Assembly (NCBI GenBank): GCA_000934385.1
Contig: KN880499.1
Coordinates: forward strand, 1 to 64,000
Direction: 5' to 3'
DNA: 64,000 nt
Source: Cylindrobasidium torrendii FP15055 ss-10
Lineage: Eukaryota > Basidiomycota > Agaricomycetes > Agaricales > Physalacriaceae
The translations under genes were made by a program, and so were the position numbers. Positions 33,737 through 46,914 of this stretch are shown piece by piece (position 1 is the first letter of the stretch; the number at the start of each line of letters is the position of its first letter). Below the pieces are notes generated by a model. The model searched no databases, was not told where the DNA came from, and was given only the letters and a program-made list of their open reading frames with translations.

Positions 33737-35418
33737 ATGACAGACCTTCCAACCAAACAAAAGCTATGGGGTGGCAGATTCACCGGAAAGACGGATCCTC
33801 TGTGAGCAACAGCACAACCGCTAGGATTGAGTCTGATTCGCAAATGCAGCATGCACGAGTTTAATCAGTCGCTGAAATATGATAAACGCATGTACCGTGC
33901 CGACATCACTGGTTCAATCGCATATGCCAAGGCCCTGCACCGCTCCAACATCCTCACCGAGGATGAGCAGAACAAAATCGTTGCTGGGCTTACCCAGGTC
34001 GGCCAGGAGTGGGAGAATGGCACAGTGTGTATCTTGTCCTGCAGGAGTAACATCTCAACTCATAACCTTCAAGTTTGCTGTCCAGCCAGACGACGAGGAC
34101 ATCCACACTGCCAACGAGCGCCGCTTGAGCGAAATCGTTGGTCCTCTTGGCGGAAAGCTTCACACTGGGCGCTCGCGCAATGACCAGGTCGCGACCGATC
34201 TTCGTCTTTGGCTCCAGGAAGAAATCAAGAATGTCGACGAAGGTGTTCGTGGGCTCATTCGCGTCCTTGTCGAGCGCGCAGATAACGAGAGGGACTATCT
34301 CATGCCAGGATACACCCATCTTCAGGTCCGTTAACGATGGTATTATGACTCGAGACGCGTCTAATCGAACATAGCGCGGGCAACCTATTCGATGGTCACA
34401 CCTCCTCCTTTCTCATGCATTCTCATTCCGTGCAGATCTCAACCGTCTGAAAGACCTTACTCCCCGTGTGTCTACTCTCCCACTGGGTTGTGGTGCCCTC
34501 GGCGGAAACTCGTTCAATGTCGATCGTGAATTCCTTCAGCAAGAATTGGGCTTTGACTCCCTCGCCGAAAACTCTCTCTATGGTGTCGGTGACCGTGACT
34601 TTGTTGTCGAATTCTTGATGTGGGCCAGTCTGACTATGACCCATATGAGCCGCATCGCAGAGGACCTCATCATTTACTCGACTGCTGAGTTTGGCTTCAT
34701 CACACTCAGCGATGCATACAGCACTGGCTCTAGCATGATGCCCCAGAAAAAGAACGCAGACTCTCTCGAATTGCTGCGTGGAAAGTCTGGTCGCATTTTT
34801 GGTCAGGTAAAATACAAGCATTCGTTATACCATCAGTCATTGACCCATCGTAGATGGCTGGATTCATGATGACTCTCAAGGGACTGCCATCAACCTATAA
34901 CAAGGACCTACAGGAGGACAAGGAGCCACTGTTCGACGCTGTCGACAACATTTCCGCCTCTCTAAAAATCGCAGAGGGTGTCATCGCTACTTTACAGGTC
35001 CGTATATCCTCTCATCCGTCGGTCATGCTAACGTCGCATCCAGGTCCACCCGGAGAAGATGTTCAAGGCTCTGACGACAGACGTTCTGGCAACCGACCTC
35101 GCAGACTACCTTGTTCGCAAGGGTGTACGTTCAGCAACATATTGCTCAAATCCCATCTGATCTTGGTTCACGTAGATCCCGTTCCGTGAGACTCACCATG
35201 TCTCTGGACGAGCTGTCGCCCTCGCCGAGGCGCGTCAATGCCAAATCCATGAGTTGTCGCTGGAAGACTTCAAGTCGCTGCACCCGCTCTACACAGAGGA
35301 CGTGATGGATATCTTCAACTTTGAGACTAGTGTGGAGAAGAGGAATGCTATAGGAGGACCGAGCCGCGCGACCCTTGACCGCCAGATTGCTGTTCTTCGG
35401 GAAGCGTTGGCGGCGTGA
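33737..35418 (+). CDS. arg4: Argininosuccinate lyase
   Basis: Last step of arginine synthesis: splits argininosuccinate to arginine and fumarate. ATG 33737 ([15 protein letters not shown]); first intron joins [12 protein letters not shown]. Family blocks are present: [54 protein letters not shown], and the superfamily signature [12 protein letters not shown] with the catalytic Ser loop. Further introns follow IFGQ, ATLQ and LVRKG, ending [10 protein letters not shown] and TGA 35416-35418. About 465 aa, full size. Cytosolic: no targeting sequence seen. The enzyme works as a homotetramer in all kingdoms. Confidence 0.96.
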
Positions 35419-36096
35419 ATTGTGGAAAAATTGAACTTTAGAATGTATACGTTGTTGTATGACACTAGGAATGGAGCCCATTGTCCCTCCCGTTGACATT
35501 GAGTGTGAACGGTGGCTGGGATTTGTATTCGGGACCGTTGGCGAGAAGAGCGAAGTCTTGTTTTCGAAGTAATACTCGGGAAATGTTTGTCGGCTGTTTG
35601 AGCGCGCGATATTGCACGACGATAAAGGGTGATAAGAAAAGGCATAGTATTCGTGGATGCGATGCCTGTGCGAGCTGCTGATGGGAAAAGAGTTTCATAC
35701 CTGTGAAGGATCAGTGCATTTCTACCGTACACCCGCCAGTAGCTAGTGCATTATCCCTCCATATTGTGCTGCGCTCGCAGCATTATCAATGACAGATAGA
35801 ATCAATTTTCTTCCAGGCAATCCAAGCCCGAAAAAGAGCAGGTTCGAACTGCCACACGCAGCGATGTGGCACGACGGAGGCAGTGTTGGATGAAGCCGGG
35901 TTTGTTTGTGTTTGCGAGCGACCTGTTTCCAATCACTCTCCACAGCGTCGCGACCCCGCCCTAAAATACTCGTTTGGACACCCAGGAAGCTTTGGTCTTC
36001 CCCCTCCATTCGTCGCGGCCTTTCTTCTTTTTCTTCACTGCTTTCTTCCTCAACACAAATAATACATCCTCGTTCCACCGCTGAATATTCAACACA
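35419..36096. other. Intergenic, 678 bp
   Basis: 3' flank of the lyase and 5' flank of the syntaxin, same strand. A GGTTCGAACTGCC string at 35841 resembles a tRNA B box but no tRNA fold surrounds it. Nothing else found. Confidence 0.45.
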
Positions 36097-37580
36097 ATGG
36101 CAAGGGATCGTCTCGCAGCAATGAGGGTGCGCCGGCTTTGTCGCTGGCAGCCAGACGGAATACTGATAAGGCGTCGCGCAGGCACAGCAGCAGGGGATGG
36201 GTGGCTACAACAATGAGTGCGTTTTCTATTTTCTGGGCCTCTGTGAGACCCGTTCTTATTCTACATAGCAACTCCTATCCAAGTCAACCAGCATACGGAG
36301 GCGGCGGCGGTGGCGGATACCAGCGCCAGAACAACCCGTACGCGCAACAAGATAGCAACGGTTACGAGATGGCCGACGTCAGCACTACGCATCTCACCGG
36401 CGCTGGTGGAGATCCCATGTCCGACTTCTATAGCGAGGTTCGTCCGAGTGCTTTGGGCGAAGCGCACGTCGGTCTTATCCCCCTGCGCAGATTTCGTCGC
36501 TTCAGGACAGCATCAAGCAATTCAACGACAATGTCTCGCGCATCGGCGACTTACACCAGCGTTCGTTGAACAACATGGATGACGCGGCTGCACAACGGAA
36601 CGCTGCGGCGCTTGACGAGTTGGTGGAGGATACAGGCGCACTAAGCGCAACGCTCAAGCGCCGCGTCAAAGCGCTGGAAAAGCAGGGCGGTGCAGGTCGA
36701 GATGGACAAATTCGCAAGCAGCAGGTGCGTCACTTCCTTCGGCGTATGCTACGGATGCTTATGTGGTGTAGACCGCGCTTGTCAAATCCAAGTTCGTCGA
36801 AGCCATCCAGTCGTACCAAACTGTGGAACAGCAATACCGCACCAAATACAAGCAACGAATGGAGCGTCAATTCAAGATCGGTGCGTCACTTGTCTAGTAG
36901 TTTTGGTATCCATCCGTTAACCGGCGCTCTTTCATCGCAGTTAAGCCGGATGCTTCTCCGGAAGAAGTGCGCGCCGTAGTCAATGACGAGAACGGCGGCC
37001 AGATTTTCAGTCAAGCAGTGCGTGCTTGCTTCTGGCTTTGGTTCCTTGAAACCTTGTCTGATGTCTGCGTCTAGCTCCTCAGCTCCAACCGATATGGAGA
37101 GTCGCGTGCGGCCTACCGTGAAGTCCAAGAGCGCCATGAAGACATCAAACGTATCGAGAAGACGCTCGGAGAGCTCGCGCAACTGTTCAACGACGTCAGC
37201 AGACTTTCCATTATGCTCCATCATTAGATCTGACGCCCACCCGCAGATGAGTGTGCTAGTGGAACAGCAGGACGAGACCATAACTGCGATAGAGACACAG
37301 GCCGCGACTGTTGAGCGTGACACAGAAGCAGGGTGAGCAATTCACTTGCGAGCGGCGTATCGAAAGCTTATGTGCAATGTGCAGTCTTGGGTACACAGAA
37401 AAGGCCGTGGTGTCTGCCCGCGCCGCACGGAAAAAGCGCTGGATCTGCTTCTTCATCACGCTGACCGTGCTGATCATCGTCGGTGTTGTTGTTGGAGTAG
37501 TTGTTGCCAAGAATGTCGGGGGTGGTGGTGGTGACAAGGGCAACAACAACAACAACAACAATGCTAGCACCAGCCCTTAA
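36097..37580 (+). CDS. sso1: Plasma-membrane t-SNARE, Sso1/2-type syntaxin
   Basis: Docks secretory vesicles with Sec9 and Snc. ATG 36097 (MARDRLAAMR), then two short exons AQQQGMGGYNN and a Gly-rich stretch (YGGGGGGGYQRQ), then DPMSDFYSE|ISSLQDSIKQF, the start of the Habc bundle. The SNARE helix is assembled from SSNRYGESRAAYREVQERH, KRIEKTLGELAQLFND and MSVLVEQQDETITAIETQ; the zero-layer Gln lies in this segment. A C-terminal anchor (WICFFITLTVLIIVGVVVGVVV) is present. It is followed by an unusual luminal tail of Gly and eight-Asn run (encoded by an AAC repeat at 37542-37562), where yeast Sso1 ends soon after the membrane. At least seven introns. Stop TAA 37578-37580. Confidence 0.92.
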
Positions 37581-37749
37581 TTGGCTTTATGCTCGTGGAC
37601 ATTTTTCTTCGTGGGTATTTATGACCAGCTGTATATAGTGAATGCCTCTGCACTTTGCGGCGAGGCCGGCATCTATTATACGCCACATTCGCTTGACCCT
37701 TTCCCCTCCTCCGCACACGTACACCCCATTCGACTTTTTGGCTTACCGT

Positions 37750-38105
37750 ATGGCATCATCTTTCTCTCCTAGTAATACACTACGATTGGACAATCGACGA
37801 CAATATACCCGTACATTCGATCCAGGAAAGCTAATAAGCAAGCCGGTTTCTGACTTATGGTGGCCGTCTCGGAGTGAGTAAGTACAGTGGCATTACCCAC
37901 ACCCACCAAGGGACACGATTCCCACACGCTTTGGAGGGCTGGCGGCGTCGAGGTTGGCAAGCAAAAGATACGAGCAGCGGCTAGCACAGGAGAAGGGCCT
38001 CGAAACGACCTATGGACTGTGGGCCGTGGCCTTGTGGACCCGTTCGTGGGTTGGAAAATGATGATGGATCGGATTCGTGAAGACGCTCGCCAGAAGCTCG
38101 CTTGA
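37750..38105 (+). CDS. Possible small gene, structure unresolved
   Basis: An ATG at 37750 gives a basic, plausible 42-residue start (MASSFSPSNTLRLDNRRQ ... SDLWWPSR) with a good donor straight after it (CGGA|GTGAGTAAG at 37877). Candidate continuations differ by acceptor: after GCTTTGGAG it reads RLAASRLASKRYEQRLAQE to a stop at about 38062; another frame ends FVGWKMMMDRIREDARQKLA at 38105. I cannot decide between them, and no family is recognised. A short mitochondrial-type protein is a guess from the Arg-rich start. A TATA-like TTTATAAGGG at 38159 begins the next promoter. Confidence 0.35.
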
Positions 38106-38360
38106 TGGCTGTGGCACCAGGCCACGTGGTGATTACGCGGCCCCCTCGCCTAGCTTCCTTTATAAGGGCGGTCGCCTTGCCTGCAAACCACCATCAGCCC
38201 TCCTCCCGCCCCCACCAGTCTTCTCTCCCATAGACAGCTTGTGAGCCTCGTGTGACCCTGGGCATCTTGTACTCGGTCTAATCTCGCCTCGTAGCTCTCT
38301 TCAACGCCCTATCTTCCACCCCGCACATACACACGCACGCCCCCACCCATACCACACATA

Positions 38361-38652
38361 ATGCCCGCCAAGAAGCGCTGCCAATTCCAACTCGGCACAG
38401 AGTCCCAGTGCAACAGCGCAGCCCTTCGCCTGGTCGGCCAGTGCGCACATTGCTCATCGCAGTTCTGCTCCACGGTGCGTTTATAACCATTTCGAGTCTG
38501 GAGATAGGTGAAGCTGACTCGGAGCTTAGCACCGGTTACCCGAGCACCATAACTGCAATAACTTGGAGGATTGCCGGCAAGAAGCGTTCAAGAAGAACAA
38601 GGAGAGGCTCGAGAGTGAGCGGACCGTTGCGTCCAAGATGGCGACGGCCTGA
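38361..38652 (+). CDS. AN1-type zinc-finger protein
   Basis: Two exons (38361-38474, 38530-38652) give 78 aa. The whole protein is one AN1 finger: C7, C17, C28, C31, C36, H39, H45, C47 in the pattern C-x9-C-x10-C-x2-C-x4-C-x2-H-x5-H-x-C, with the consensus LVGQCAHCSSQFCSTHRLPE. A basic helix follows (AFKKNKERLESERTVASK). Small AN1 proteins of fungi (such as Tmc1/Cuz1 types) bind ubiquitin, the proteasome or Cdc48 and respond to metal or proteotoxic stress. Which of these applies here is unknown. The intron is phase 0 (ACG|GTGCGT ... CTTAG|CAC) and separates C-S-T from H-R-L inside the finger. Confidence 0.88.
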
Positions 38653-39273
38653 GCTCGGCGACTACGCTACGACATTGCTTCATCACTGCCATTGGGCCCC
38701 AACTCCACCCATCACCCCCGCCCACTTTACGATCTACACGAGGACTATTCATATACGCACGTCTACCTTTACATAATTGTCTTCCCCACCTGCTGTCTGT
38801 ATAGAACTATTTAATAATGCTACCTTGGAATTTTGGCATGGATGTTTCTCTTCGCAGTTGTTGGATTGGCCAGTAAAGGCACACGACGAATTGGACCTAA
38901 GCGGAATGTCGGAGTCCTGTATGCGGCACTCTGCGGCGTTTACTAAGTAGCCTCGCGGAACCTGCGGAACGGGGACGGAGACGATGTATGAAAAGGTGGA
39001 TGACCGGCGCGCATGTGCCGTTTCTGATTGAGGGGCAGATTTCCTCATAAAATCGATGCCCCAGATTGATTGTATCCTTTGTCAACTACAACCACCACCA
39101 CCACCGACGACCTTGAAATTGGATTTCACTCGCCCTTAAAGCGTATGTGATCCATTCTTATACCCGGACAACACGCTCACACACGCCGAATCACATGTAG
39201 GCTATTATAAAAGCCGTCACCTAGTACGCCCTAAGCTGTTCTCTCTGTTCGCGTAGCTTCCTCACTGACCACG
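38653..39273. promoter_or_regulatory. Intergenic region with TATA box of aspartate aminotransferase
   Basis: 621 bp. TATAAAAG at 39206-39213 lies 61 bp before the ATG at 39274, a well-placed TATA box; a CT-rich initiator-like stretch follows. An (ACC)n run is near 39090. No gene seen. Confidence 0.55.
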
Positions 39274-40890
<1,617 letters not shown>

Positions 40891-41294
40891 GTTATGGGAG
40901 GGATGAAAGAGTAGTGCGAACTGAGATACAAGGAAGAAGGATAATGCATGTATATTGTATAGAACGAATTGGTTGTATGCCGAATAGACAGGCCAGTTAG
41001 GAGGATGCGGTTGGTGTGAGTTTGAGTCCCACTGCTACCTTGTGCACGTATGAACAATCTGAAGGCCAACAATAGGTGAGTCTCATTGACCACACCAAGT
41101 CAATCTCACAATGGATGGTAACATTTGCTCGACTTCTGTGCAGCATGTACTTGATTACATGAAGAGTTTAGTATGTGGCTCGTCCTCTGCTACAACCATC
41201 TATACGATCTATTTACTGACTTCCTTCCTATCTCCTAGCATCTACATGCATTCACTTAACAAATAAACACATCCTCCTCTAATTTCATGTTTTC
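40891..41294. other. Convergent intergenic region, 404 bp
   Basis: Between the stops of aspartate aminotransferase (plus) and the thiamine gene (minus). AT-rich; GTTTGAGTCCCACTG at 41022 recalls a tRNA B box but no cloverleaf can be drawn. Nothing else. Confidence 0.45.
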
Positions 41295-43278
41295 TCAAGC
41301 TTCCGTCATCGCCATATCCCAGAATCCCTTCTCCAACGCAGCGCATCTCCGCCAAACAGCACACCATTCCTCGTATCGCGCCTTCGACGGCGGGTCATCT
41401 GCAGCTACCTGCTCAATCAACTCCAATCCGAGTCTCACAGCTTCCTGGTACTCCTTCCCCGCATAATCCTCGATCCAATGACGGTACGGGTTCCCCTCGA
41501 CGATGAAGGACCGTTGGTTGGTCTTCGCAAGCTTGGTGATCCAGAGTCCCACCTCGCCGTACCCGAGGAGACAGGCGAGGAGGGCCATGAGGAGTTTAGG
41601 GCGGTCGCCTGTATTTGACGGCGGTCAGTGGGAGAAAGGTAGAGAGAGAATAAGTGTGGCCAAACACACCTTGCATTCCGATGTCTAGTAGGAAAGCACC
41701 ATACGCAGTACACGCCGGGCTTTCCTCAGTGCTTTCCAGATCCGCTTGGGTGATGCCGAAGGAGGCGCAGAAAGCCGTGTGGTTTTTGATTTCGAAGAGG
41801 ACGTTAAGGATGGTTTGGGTTGCCGAGCCGATGGCGCTGAATGTTGTTGATTTTGCGGCGAGAAGTCTAGACGATGAATTCAAGTTCGTCTATGTGTTGT
41901 ATAGCAAGCTTCTTTGAAGACGTACCCATACGCGCGCGCGTAGTACTTCAAATAATGATAATCCTGCCTGCGTTTTGTTCAGCTACCTGAAAGAGCCCTC
42001 AAAAGAGATGGAACACCTACTTGACGAAGTGCAAGAACTTCTCGCGCGGGAGTGTGCCCTGTGCTAGCTGCACCGTGAAGTCATGCTCTACATAGGCCTT
42101 CCATACATCCAGATTATCTTGTATGAGTGTGCGAGTAAATGGCGTAGGGTTACTGGCAGTTCGAACGGGGAGGATGCGTTGTGAAATCGTGTGCATATGA
42201 TTCAGCGGCCCATGTCCCTTCCCAAGGGGTGTTGCCGTTTCGATACCGAGATGTGTGTACACTGCCGCTTCTCGTACGGCTTGTTTCACTGGATGAATGC
42301 ATGAGATGTGAAGGAGTTATTTCCTCAAGGAAGAAACACACTCGGGCGACCCAGCGCCAGTCCACTGGCAATGGCAGCGCTAAGTGTACAGCCTGTGCCG
42401 TGTGTGCTCTCAGATTCAATTCTGGGCCGGACAAATAATGTGACGTTCGCGCTTTGCCTGTCTTGGAACATATCAACAACGACTTGCATTGTGTCGAGCT
42501 GTTTCCCGATTTGCAGAATCTCCATGTTTTCGCCAAGAGGACAGCCATCGTATTGAACGCTGACTACATCGGCGCGCGATGCTGCGAAGGCGTGAACCTC
42601 TCCAGAAGTGGAAACGAGGTGACCACCTTTCAACAGGACGGCGCCACACCCAAACGATAAAAGTGAAGTGAGGGCAGTGAGCATGTCATCGAGCGTTTGA
42701 ATAGTTGGATACGATGTGGCTCCCTGTGAGAGAAGTAGCTCGGCTTCGGATTTGTTCGGGGTGATAAGAGCTGCGAGAGGGAAGAGCTCCTTGATGAGAA
42801 CATCCGTTGCATCAGGGTTGAGGAGAGAGTCCCCAGAGGTCGCAACACAAACTGGGTCGCACACCAACGGGGGCATTTTCTCACTACCACCGTAGTGGGA
42901 GCGAAGCGTTTCGACAACAATACGGGTAAGAGATGCGTCGAATAGCATGCCTGTCTTGATGGCTTGGACTGGAATGTCGGTTAGGACTGATAGGATCTGT
43001 GTGGTGGGAAAGGTCAAATTCATGGGTGATAGGCAAGTGAGAGTATACCTGCTGCCGCAGGAATTCCGGCGGTGTTGGATGAACACCTTGTACGCCGACT
43101 GTGTTCTCCGCGACGAGAGCAGTGACCGCGCTGGATCCATAGCAGCCGTGCGCTGTGAACGTCTTTAAATCTGCCTTGATGACATTAGCATACATTCATC
43201 CAGAGGAAGAAGAAAATGATCAACTTGAATTCCTGCTCCGCCACTACAATCCGATCCTGCGATAGTGAGTGCCGACAT
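41295..43278 (-). CDS. thi20: HMP/HMP-P kinase fused to TenA (THI20-type)
   Basis: Thiamine precursor kinase. ATG 43278: MSALTIAGSDCSGGAGIQ joins ADLKTFTAHGCYGSSAVTAL through an intron with donor CAA|GTTGAT. ThiD blocks: AIKTGMLFDASL, VCDPVCVATSGDSLL, ALITPNKSEAELLL, VLLKGGHL and HGTGCTLSAAIASGLALG (anion hole with catalytic Asp/Gly-Cys loop). After a linker the C-terminal TenA domain begins WKAYVEHDFTVQLAQGTLP and includes FLHFVK|QDYHYL, GDRPKLLMALLACLLGYGE, YRHWIEDYAGKEY and WRRCAALEKGFWDMA. The two-domain order is that of yeast Thi20/21. The usual kinase motif DPVMVATSG reads DPVCVATSG here. It shares a 122-bp divergent promoter with RPA34. Confidence 0.92.
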
Positions 43279-43400
43279 GGTGGTTGAAAGCCAGAACGCG
43301 TCGAGGTCGAAATCCCAGTGCTGTATACTGATTCCGAAGATCATTCGCGATCGGGGATTTCGGTCCGTCTGTCACTTTTTCTGAGTAGCCTCCATCCACC
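43279..43400. promoter_or_regulatory. Short bidirectional promoter, thi20/rpa34
   Basis: Only 122 bp separate the two start codons, so both 5' UTRs and any control sites are shared. No thiamine-riboswitch-like sequence was noticed within it or in the first thi20 intron. Confidence 0.5.
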
Positions 43401-44331
43401 ATGCCTTCCTCTTCTTCTTCCTCCTCCTCGTCGAGGTCTCCTTCACCTGCGCCGCAGAAGACAAACAAGAAGACAAGAGTGACAATTCAGGAGGACGGCA
43501 TACGACACGAGGGCCAAGAAAAGACATGGGCGTATGAACCACCACAGGGCTCAACCTTGCTCGACAACCCGAAAGACCTTGGGAGCTTCGATTGGGATGC
43601 ATTAAACAAAGATAAAGATCTCGAGCTATGGGTCGTTCGTGTTCCCGAAGCCGTACGTTCCTCCCCAAGCATCACATACCAGAGTACTTATACAGGACCC
43701 CAGATCAAGGCAAAGCACTTGGAAGATGTCCAAGTCGACCTCTCCACGAATAAGCAACAAGCACACCTGGGATCTCTCACAAGAAAGAAGACTGTCTATG
43801 ATATTTGGGCTGTTGAAGATGGTGTGGACACAGCCGGCGCAGAGGAACTCAAAACTATGACTTGTCTGCTCCCGCGGAAAAGCAAGAAGGGTGAAATGTA
43901 CCTTGGTATGTCCCAGCTATTTTGTTCATTAATATTCCTATCAATTTCAAACGTACATCTTGCATCCTCTTTAACAACCCTCTAAACGCCAAATTATAGC
44001 TCCCAGACCAATTGCGCGCAGGATGGTCATATCAGCCAACCCGTCTATACCTCCGCTCTCCAGCAAACCCTACACAAATCCTGCGCGACCTGTACACCCC
44101 CAAGAAGCACTCAAGCACGCGTTCGTGCCCTATGGCGCTGGATTCTCCAACCCTCTGGATGCAGAAAATGAGGATATCAATATGGACCCATCACCTGTTG
44201 AGGGATCACCAAAGGTGTCCAAAAAGGAGAAGAAGGACAAGGAGAAGAGTGGTAAAAAGAGGAAGGGAGATGAGACTGAGCTTGAACCCGCTCCCAAGAG
44301 TCCCAAAAAGTCCAAGAAGGTCAAACTCTAG
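43401..44331 (+). CDS. rpa34: RNA polymerase I subunit RPA34 (PAF49/CAST-like)
   Basis: ATG 43401 opens with a Ser run (MPSSSSSSSSSRSPSPAP). Core: TLLDNPKDLGSFDWDALNKD, LELWVVRVPEA|IKAKHLED, YDIWAVEDG, AGAEELKTMTCLLPRK and MYLAPRPIARRMVIS; this is the dimerisation-module order of RPA34.5/PAF49, which pairs with RPA49 on Pol I. The C-terminus is a Lys-rich tail (KKEKKDKEKSGKKRKGDE ... KKSKKVKL), as in the family, for nucleolar location. Two introns: GAAGCC|GTACGT...CCCAG|ATC and CTTG|GTATGT...TATAG|CT. About 255 aa. Recognition rests on pattern and neighbours, not on an alignment. Confidence 0.82.
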
Positions 44332-44571
44332 GGCCGTTTGTAGATGTGGACTTACATAGACACCTATTGGTCTACAGAATGAAGTTCAAAGAAAGTTTAA
44401 AGACTCAAGCTGAAACGTTAAGGACACTCGGTGATCTCGACCCCTCGCACGCATGTAGATTCCGTTGCATGCACAAAGAATCCCAATCTCAATAAATAAG
44501 TCGTTTCTGTCCGCAAGGACATCTAAATAATCTAACTAGCAATAATATTATAACGATCATAACGTTACTAT

Positions 44572-46553
44572 TCACTCCTCATCACTTTCCTCCTCTACCT
44601 CCCACAGCTCTGCATGATGCCTCTTGCTATCTCTCCAACTGGCATACACACTCAACAACAAGGCTACACAGCACCCACCCATCGTCATATAAAGGCTATC
44701 AAGATAGCAGCTCTTTCCTTCTAGACATTGTCGCGCGAAGATAGTCAAGCTCGTATCCTTCGGTTCATGCGCATCCAAGTTGTGCCCGAAAGCCAACGAG
44801 AACAGGTTTCCTCCAGCCAGCGGCGCCAACGCAATGAACCCCCAATTCTCAGAGAAATGCGCTGCATTGAGTGTGTGAGCAGAAGGACAAGTGGGCGACG
44901 GACACCAGAGAGTCAGACGTACGCATGCCGAAGTACTCTATACACAGCGCCGGGAAGAATCCAAAGATGCATCCATATGCCAATCCAAGGGAGACACTGG
45001 CGGTCCACAGGTGCTGGATATCATCCACCGAAGCCGCGATGCCTTGCGACAAGAGGACAAGCGCGGACACGAATACCAGCATGTACGAACGAGGGATACG
45101 GAAGTGGTGTTTGCAAAAATCCGAAAAGATCCCAATGAAGATACGGCCGAGGCAGTTGCACACGCTGACCGTCGACACTTGCGCCGCCTGCCACTCCGCG
45201 GCTTCTTTGGGAGAATACTCCGTCGCTGAAAAGGCGTATAGTGCTTGTGCCATGGATCCGACATTGTTGATATCTGTGACCCCCCACCAAGATGAGCAAT
45301 GTGCAGCTAAAAGCGGTACAAGAAATGCGACGCACACATGAGACCCGTTCCACTCACTGTTCAAAACCAGAGAAAAGCCACGCATCAATCACAACGTGTC
45401 TACCACAGGAAGGACACACGGTACTTACGAAACGACAGGATGGCGATGAACAGCCAGAAGTCTGTGTTGCACCACAAGGCCACGCCGTAGATGTTGTTGG
45501 GCGGCGGCTGCGACACGATAGCTTTCGTTGATGCCTGCCCGAAACTGCGTGCGCCAGCGCTCTCTGAGCGATGCCGTTTGTGCGTGGTTTGAATGGTCGG
45601 AGACATCGAACGCGTCGGGCTAAGCTCCAATCCCACAGATGCTACCGGATTGTAGTCGATGATGGGCGTACTCGGATGCCGTTCATGTATACGCGGAGAA
45701 AACTCGTCGGGATCCTCACGTAGAAGAGGTGTCCGGCTGCCTTGGCGTATCGTCGGCGGAGGGACGTGATCTACATGCGCCAGCGGGATGGTGCGCACCA
45801 AGAAGAAGCCAGCTATCATTGGGAGCGCCGTTCCCATGGATAGAACAAGTAGGAATGAAGATGTGTCCCCAGGGAATACGAAATGAGCTACGGTAGAGAA
45901 AAGGAAGGCAGAGAGACCGTAGCCTGAAAGGACGATGCCTGTCGCAGACGCGCGCAGTTTCTCGGAGAATGTCCTCGCGATAGCATTGACACAGGCGGAG
46001 TTTCCGCCGTTGCCGCCTGCACCGGTCATAAACGCGCAGACTAGCATGCTCCAGAATGTGAGGGATGAGATGGTGGATTGCTCGGCGAGGAGGCCTTGGT
46101 CGTAGATATGGCGGATTCCAGAGTATCCCGAGAATAAAAGGATGAAAGCCAATGCTAGAGGTATCTTGGGGCCCTTGGAGTCGACCACTTTGCCCCAGAT
46201 TGGACCAGTGCTGTATACGCCGACTAACGCAGGACATCAGCGCGCGCGGAAACGATGATTATCGCGACGTACGATTGCCAGCAAGGCCAATGAGATTCAG
46301 ATTGGTGTGGTTTATATTCAGACGTTCGCCAAGCTGCGGTGCATATGCTGGGGGAAACCATCAGCTTCCAGCGCGTAGAGACGTGTAGGATGCCGCCCAC
46401 CAGAATACACCTTTGAGAATGTGAGCAAGCAGAATGATGCAGGCCACAATCACGCACATAATTTGTTCCAGCGCCCAGCGCGACGGCCAGCGAGGCTATG
46501 AAAGTAACCATCCTGGGCAAGCTGAATTGCCCAGGAAGCGTCTGGCCGGTCAT
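44572..46553 (-). CDS. MFS carrier, MCH1-like (nodulin-like group)
   Basis: ATG 46553 (MTGQTLPGQFSLPR). Two small exons give GTNYVYSAYAPQLGERL, then LNLIGLAGNVGVYSTGP and IWGKVVDSKGPKIPLALAF, the loop 2-3 G-x(3)-D-x(2)-G-x-[KR] motif of the major facilitator superfamily. TM helices follow (FWSMLVCAFMTGAGGNGG, LSAFLFSTVAHFVF, ALPMIAGFFLVRTI). A long cytosolic loop of about 100 residues is rich in Pro/Ser/His. The second half begins at ALWCNTDFWLFIAIL and includes NCLGRIFIGIFSDFC, LGLAYGCIFGFFPALCI and a last span. The acidic end is EVEEESDEE. By family it resembles yeast Mch1 (vacuolar membrane, unknown substrate). Convergent with rpa34, divergent with CCDC25. Confidence 0.85.
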
Positions 46554-46914
46554 GGTGGCAGAGACGGAAGAATGACGTGTCGGTGAAAGATAGAAAGACG
46601 AAAGCGAGCGTGTGGAGAGTTTAACGCAGAATCATCGACCTTGGAGATAGGCTAAGGATAACAGATGCCGGCATTTGACACCGCCAAACACGACGTGGCC
46701 GGCGAAATTCAGCCAATCAGTGATGTGCAAGACAACCTCGCAAATTCTCGATAATAATAATGATATTTACATGGGCGATGGAATTGGCAAAGGACCTTTT
46801 CACCGCGCAGACGCGAAGCCCAAAAACCATTAATTGCAGTGAAGCGCGGCCACGTGACTACGCATCTGGACCTATCTGCCTTACCACCACCATCACCTCA
46901 GAGATCGCTGCGAT
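46554..46914. promoter_or_regulatory. Divergent promoter region, 361 bp
   Basis: Serves the MFS gene (minus) and CCDC25/Jlp2 gene (plus). (ATA)n-like ATAATAATAATGATATT near 46751. No standard motif recognised. Confidence 0.4.

Noticed and set aside
35836..35860. tRNA-like B box GGTTCGAACTGCC
   Set aside because: No acceptor stem, D arm or anticodon arm can be drawn on either strand around it.
37769..38125. 118-codon minus-strand frame
   Set aside because: Begins at a GTG codon; the opposite strand has a better ATG and donor site.
41010..41045. GTTTGAGTCCCACTGC resembling a T-arm
   Set aside because: No matching A box or 7-bp acceptor stem upstream at tRNA distance.
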